This document shows, piece after piece, positions 5,187 to 8,326 of a DNA stretch of 8,326 bases; the first letter of the stretch is position 1, and each line of letters starts with the position of its first letter. The translations under genes and the position numbers were made by a program. The notes below the pieces were generated by a model. The model searched no databases. It saw nothing but the letters and a program-made list of their open reading frames with translations, and was not told the origin of the DNA. Origin of the DNA: JAEHDI01 sp035455185 (GTDB lineage: Bacteria; Acidobacteriota; Terriglobia; Bryobacterales; Bryobacteraceae); contig DATIFQ010000080.1 of NCBI GenBank assembly GCA_035455185.1, positions 1 through 8,326 on the forward strand, in the 5' to 3' direction.

Positions 5187-6866
5187 TCATCGAGGCGGGA
5201 TTCGGTGCAACCCGTGCGGGTACCACGAACGGTACGAGTGATACCCTCCCGGCAGATTTCTCACACGAAACCCGAGTTGCGCAAGCAGGCGGCAGGCGTA
5301 GTACGCTCGCTGCCCGACTCCGCAACTCACCCAGATTTCGCGGTCCCGGGGCAATTCACGGGCGCGGTCTCGGAGCTGGCCGAGTGGGATATTCACCGAA
5401 CCCTCGATGGAGCCACCCGCAAATTCGGTGGCGTCTCGCACGTCGAGTAGCAAGGCGTCGGCGCCGGGCACATCTCCCCAGTGGGCAAGTTCCACATCAC
5501 CTCGGACGACGTTTGCCGCGACCATTCCAGCGACGTTCACGGGGTCCTTGGCAGCGCCGTATTGCGGCGCGTAACAGAGCTCGGCCTCTTCGAGATCGAA
5601 GACCGTCTGACGGGCCTGGATGGCCATCGAGATCGCGTCGATGCGCCGCTCTACTCCCTCATCGCCGACGGCCTGGGCTCCGAGAATTTCGCCACCGCAC
5701 TTACGAAAGATCAACTTCAGATGAATCGGCTTGGCGCCGGGATAGTAACCCGCATGGTGCCCCGGATGCACGTAGATCGCTTCGTAGTCGGTGATGCCCG
5801 CGCGGCGCAGGGACTTTTCGGTGGCCCCGGTTAGGGCGACGGTCAAGCCGAAGAACCCGCACACGGTCGTGGCCTGTACTCCGCGGAACCGTGTGTTGCG
5901 CCCGCAGATGACGTCCGCCGCGATGCGGCCCTGGCGGTTGGCCGGCCCGGCCAGCGGAATCATCTCCCACTCACCCGTCACCGTGTTGCGTACCTCGACC
6001 GCGTCCCCGACCGCCCAAATGGAAGCGTCACTCGTCCGCATCCGCTCGTCCACCCGGATGCCACCGCAATCGCCGATTACCAGCCCCGCCTGCCGGGCCA
6101 GACTCGTCTCGGGCCGTACGCCGATCGAAAGAATCACGAGGTCCGCCGGAAGCGCAGATCCACCAGCCGTTCGGACAATGAGGCTGCCGTCTTCCGACGC
6201 GCTGAAACCCGCGACGCCGTCACCGAGATGGACATGAGCCGTGTGCGTAACCACGCGTCGGCGGACGAAATCGGCCATCTCGGGGTCGAGCGGGGGCATC
6301 AACTGGTCCGCCATCTCTACGACCGTGACTTCGAGGCCGCGGTGTACGAGGTTTTCGGTCATTTCCAGGCCGATGAATCCACCCCCCACAACCACCGCCC
6401 GGCGGGCGTTCCTCTGCTCGATCCACTCCCGGATGCGGCGGCTGTCCGGCACAGTACGCAACGTGAATATGCCGGGAAGGGCGATTCCCGCGATAGGCGG
6501 CCGGATGGGCATCGCGCCGGGCGAGAGCACGAGGGCATCGTACCGCTCTCGATACATCCTCCCGGAGGGAAGCTCGCGAACCTCGATCTCGCGCGCGATC
6601 CGGTCGATCGCGACTACCTCGTTCTGAGTGCGTACCTCGATGTTGAAGCGTTGGCGAAACAGTTCGGGCGTCGCGACCAGCAGTTTGGTCTCGTCACGGA
6701 TGACGTCACCCACGTAGTACGGAAGGCCGCAGTTGGCGAAGGACACGTATGGCCCGCGATCGAGCACTACAATTTCAGCGGTTTCGTCCAGGCGCCGAAG
6801 GCGCGCGGCGCAGGATGCCCCGCCCGCCACACCACCCACAATCAAGACCCGTTTTGCAGCCAACAT
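5187..6866 (-). CDS. CoA-disulfide reductase-type FAD/NAD(P) oxidoreductase fused to rhodanese
   Basis: The 559-aa product combines a pyridine-nucleotide-disulfide oxidoreductase with a C-terminal rhodanese domain (CoADR-RHD type). Known members reduce CoA disulfides, CoA persulfides or polysulfide using NAD(P)H. Residues counted from ATG 6866: FAD-binding GGVAGG (11-16), single redox cysteine C46 in SFANCGLPYYVG, NAD(P)-binding GGGFIG (161-166), second FAD motif AVGD (285-288), and the CoADR motif CYAPQYGAAKDP (431-442) with its conserved Tyr. The rhodanese domain spans about 458-559, with active-site C515 in SCGVGQRAY and the LDVRDATEF entry motif. ATG 6866 puts the FAD motif at the usual distance; ATG 6887 would add seven residues, and neither has a strong Shine-Dalgarno. 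It precedes bfr by 78 bases, possibly as an operon. A sulfur-persulfide or thiol redox role is inferred; the exact substrate cannot be read from sequence. Confidence 0.92.
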   Translation of the reverse strand: MLAAKRVLIVGGVAGGASCAARLRRLDETAEIVVLDRGPYVSFANCGLPYYVGDVIRDETKLLVATPELFRQRFNIEVRTQNEVVAIDRIAREIEVRELPSGRMYRERYDALVLSPGAMPIRPPIAGIALPGIFTLRTVPDSRRIREWIEQRNARRAVVVGGGFIGLEMTENLVHRGLEVTVVEMADQLMPPLDPEMADFVRRRVVTHTAHVHLGDGVAGFSASEDGSLIVRTAGGSALPADLVILSIGVRPETSLARQAGLVIGDCGGIRVDERMRTSDASIWAVGDAVEVRNTVTGEWEMIPLAGPANRQGRIAADVICGRNTRFRGVQATTVCGFFGLTVALTGATEKSLRRAGITDYEAIYVHPGHHAGYYPGAKPIHLKLIFRKCGGEILGAQAVGDEGVERRIDAISMAIQARQTVFDLEEAELCYAPQYGAAKDPVNVAGMVAANVVRGDVELAHWGDVPGADALLLDVRDATEFAGGSIEGSVNIPLGQLRDRARELPRDREIWVSCGVGQRAYYACRLLAQLGFRVRNLPGGYHSYRSWYPHGLHRIPPR

Positions 6867-6921
6867 GTCAGTTCCAGTTTCGCCCATGCCAATTTGCGGT
6901 CGTCAGATTTTGCGTTACGAA

Positions 6922-6949
6922 ACTCTAATATTCGCACGAGCTTGGTCAA
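6922..6949 (-). promoter_or_regulatory. Candidate promoter for the flavoprotein-rhodanese gene
   Basis: The minus strand reads TTGACC (6944-6949), 16 bases, then TAGAGT (6922-6927). These match the consensus -35 at five of six and -10 at four of six positions. Initiation near 6915 would leave a leader of about 50 bases before ATG 6866. Confidence 0.4.
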
Positions 6950-7027
6950 GTCTTGCTGCCCTCCCGTCACTGCCTGGCATTCGCCCTTGAAAGCGCGCAA
7001 CTGTACGGCAAGAAAAAAGAGCATGCG

Positions 7028-7049
7028 TTAATTAAATTTTGTTAATTAA
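7028..7049. promoter_or_regulatory. Tandem TTAATTAA palindromes, operator-like, in the divergent spacer
   Basis: Two identical self-complementary octamers lie at 7028-7035 and 7042-7049 with a six-base spacer, so their centres are 14 bases apart. They sit between the flavoprotein gene and the receptor gene, about 37 bases upstream of a TATAAT. All-AT 8-mers are rare in DNA this GC-rich. The position suits an activator or repressor site for the receptor promoter. The binding protein is unknown. Confidence 0.45.
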
Positions 7050-7085
7050 TGACCGAGAGCCATCCATTCAGTACCGAACTCGATA

Positions 7086-7091
7086 TATAAT
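7086..7091 (+). promoter_or_regulatory. TATAAT -10 box for the TonB-dependent receptor gene
   Basis: A perfect TATAAT lies 54 bases before GTG 7146. No convincing -35 hexamer is found at 16-18 bases upstream, which would fit dependence on an activator bound at the TTAATTAA pair. The predicted leader holds a small hairpin, CCGC-AATC-GCGG (7115-7126). Confidence 0.45.
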
Positions 7092-7134
7092 GGCGCGCGA
7101 CGAGGTTTGTCGAGCCGCAATCGCGGACTGCAAA

Positions 7135-7141
7135 AAGGGGG
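7135..7141 (+). promoter_or_regulatory. Strong ribosome binding site that fixes a GTG start
   Basis: AAGGGGG lies four bases before GTG 7146. The nearby ATG at 7144 is out of frame and stops after four codons. The in-frame ATG at 7188 has no such site and would cut into the signal peptide. Confidence 0.65.
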
Positions 7142-7145
7142 ATAT

Positions 7146-8326
7146 GTGTATTACTTGAGGCGAAGGACTCTTTTCTCGATAGCGTGCATGACTGTTTTGC
7201 TGACGCTGCTATCGAGCGCAGTGTTTGGGCAGGAGTATCGCGGCAGGATCCAGGGCACTGTGATGGACACCACTACCGCCGCCATTCCCGGCGCCAAGGT
7301 AACCCTGCTGAACAACAGAACCGGTGTGGAAGTCGTCCGGCAAAGCAACGAGATGGGCCGCTTCCTGTTCGACCTGGTGGAACCGGGGAGCTATAACCTC
7401 ACCGTCGAAAACGCCGGTTTCAGCAAATTCGTGCTGGAGAACATCAACGTGCCATCCCGCGCCGACCTGACGCTGGATGCCACGTTAAAACCTGGAGAGG
7501 TAAGGGAGACAATCTCGGTCGTCGCGGAGGCGGCGACACTGCAACTGAACACCGCAAAACTCGAGACGACGGTCGACCAGAAACTGACCCAGAGCCTTCC
7601 GCAGTTGTATCGCAATCCCTTCCTATTGGCGCAGTTGGACCCGTCGGTCGAGAGTACGTCCTGGGGAGAGGACAACCCTTACGACACTTGGGCATCCAAC
7701 AACCTAAGGATCGGAGGCAGTGGACAGTTCACCAATGATCTGCAAGTGGACGGCAGTCCCTCCGGGATCAGCGTGAAGACGGGCTACGTTCCCTCTCCGG
7801 ACATGGTCCAGGAAGTCAACATCCTTCAGAATGCAGTGGATGCCGAGTACGGACACAGCTCCGGCTCCGCAATCAGCGTGGTGATGAAGGCGGGCACCAA
7901 CGAGTATCATGGAAGCGCGTTTTTCCAGGGCGCACGTCCATACTGGAATGCGCTTGAAAACCGCGTGTACCGGAGCGAGAACCAGACCCGCAACAACATG
8001 TACGGCGCCACTCTCGGCGGGCCCATCATCAAGAACAAGCTGTTCAACTTTGCGGGCTATGAAGGATGGAACAAAACTGAACCCGCCATGCTGTATAACA
8101 CGGTTCCCACCGATCTGGAGCGGACCGGGAATTTTTCGCAGACGCTGACGGATGAAGGCGGTTTGCGGCCGATTTACGATCCCTGGACCACGCAGACGGC
8201 GTCCGATGGCACGATTACCCGCACGCCCTTCACTGACAACACGATTCCGTCCACCCGGATTGCTCCGGTCGCTTCGAAGTACACGGCTGCGCTCTGGAAA
8301 GCGAACGGACCGGGGATTGACGCCTT
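7146..8326 (+). CDS. TonB-dependent receptor, Oar-like, with carboxypeptidase-regulatory-like domain (3' truncated by window edge)
   Basis: The first 393 codons of an outer-membrane receptor are present, open to the window end with no stop. Residues 1-28 form a signal peptide: basic MYYLRRR, a hydrophobic core with MTVLLTLLSSAVFG, and likely cleavage near G28/Q29. Residues about 32-115 are a carboxypeptidase-regulatory-like beta domain (GRIQGTVMDTTTAAIPGAKV, then MGRFLFDLVEPGSYNLTV). Residues about 120-250 form the plug, with RIGGSGQFTNDLQVDG and VDAEYGHSSGSAISVVMKAG matching the plug end of Oar-type receptors. The beta-barrel begins with GGPIIKNKLFNFAGYEG. Full-length relatives usually exceed 1000 residues, so roughly a third is visible. 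Such receptors import large or complex substrates, often oligosaccharides or chelates, using TonB energy; the substrate here cannot be inferred. The start is GTG with a strong ribosome binding site. The gene diverges from the flavoprotein-rhodanese gene across a shared regulatory spacer. Confidence 0.92.
   Translation, partial: MYYLRRRTLFSIACMTVLLTLLSSAVFGQEYRGRIQGTVMDTTTAAIPGAKVTLLNNRTGVEVVRQSNEMGRFLFDLVEPGSYNLTVENAGFSKFVLENINVPSRADLTLDATLKPGEVRETISVVAEAATLQLNTAKLETTVDQKLTQSLPQLYRNPFLLAQLDPSVESTSWGEDNPYDTWASNNLRIGGSGQFTNDLQVDGSPSGISVKTGYVPSPDMVQEVNILQNAVDAEYGHSSGSAISVVMKAGTNEYHGSAFFQGARPYWNALENRVYRSENQTRNNMYGATLGGPIIKNKLFNFAGYEGWNKTEPAMLYNTVPTDLERTGNFSQTLTDEGGLRPIYDPWTTQTASDGTITRTPFTDNTIPSTRIAPVASKYTAALWKANGPGIDA

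Noticed and set aside
6228..7031. 267-codon open frame on the plus strand over the flavoprotein start region
   Set aside because: It lies opposite the FAD/NAD-binding domains of a clearly recognisable enzyme and shows no domain of its own.
7049..7090. 13-codon peptide frame starting in the second TTAATTAA, considered as a leader peptide
   Set aside because: It lies upstream of and overlaps the predicted -10 box, has no ribosome binding site, and shows no run of a regulatory amino acid.
1..8326. CRISPR arrays, tRNA or rRNA genes, insertion sequences, attachment sites
   Set aside because: No regularly spaced repeats, cloverleaf sequences, transposase-like frames or terminal inverted repeats were seen by eye.

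Overview
The window reads as chromosomal DNA of a high-GC Gram-negative soil-type bacterium. The best taxonomic clue is the right-hand gene, an Oar-like outer-membrane receptor with an N-terminal carboxypeptidase-regulatory-like domain. Expanded families of such receptors are typical of Acidobacteriota (Solibacter/Bryobacter relatives). This placement is inference from gene content, not from a marker gene.

Layout, left to right. (1) 1-1113, plus strand: the last 38 codons of a membrane-protein gene, then a 313-aa DRG/Obg-like GTPase with a C-terminal TGS domain. (2) 1146-4209, minus strand: a 921-aa multidomain protein whose N-terminus, duplicated beta modules and C-terminal TIM-barrel-like region resemble a phage non-contractile tail-sheath-type protein. 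It is followed by a 69-aa single-pass membrane protein with a good ribosome binding site. No other phage gene is visible. (3) 4210-4414: divergent spacer with an inverted repeat, a hairpin at the ribosome binding site of the tail-like gene, and a perfect TATAAT box facing right. (4) 4415-4651, plus strand: a 78-aa membrane peptide gene that converges on and overlaps the next gene. (5) 4614-6866, minus strand: a CoA-disulfide-reductase-type flavoprotein fused to a rhodanese domain, then bacterioferritin with all ferroxidase ligands and the haem methionine. (6) 6867-7145: divergent regulatory spacer with two TTAATTAA palindromes. (7) 7146 to the right end, plus strand: the first 393 codons of the TonB-dependent receptor.

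The flavoprotein-rhodanese and bacterioferritin genes form a plausible thiol/persulfide redox plus iron-storage pair. The receptor diverges from them across a shared AT-rich control region, so co-regulation is possible but unproven. The most unusual item is the orphan phage-tail-like gene: it begins at TTG, carries a carbohydrate-binding-like module, and is accompanied only by small membrane proteins. No stretch over 300 bases lacks a gene.
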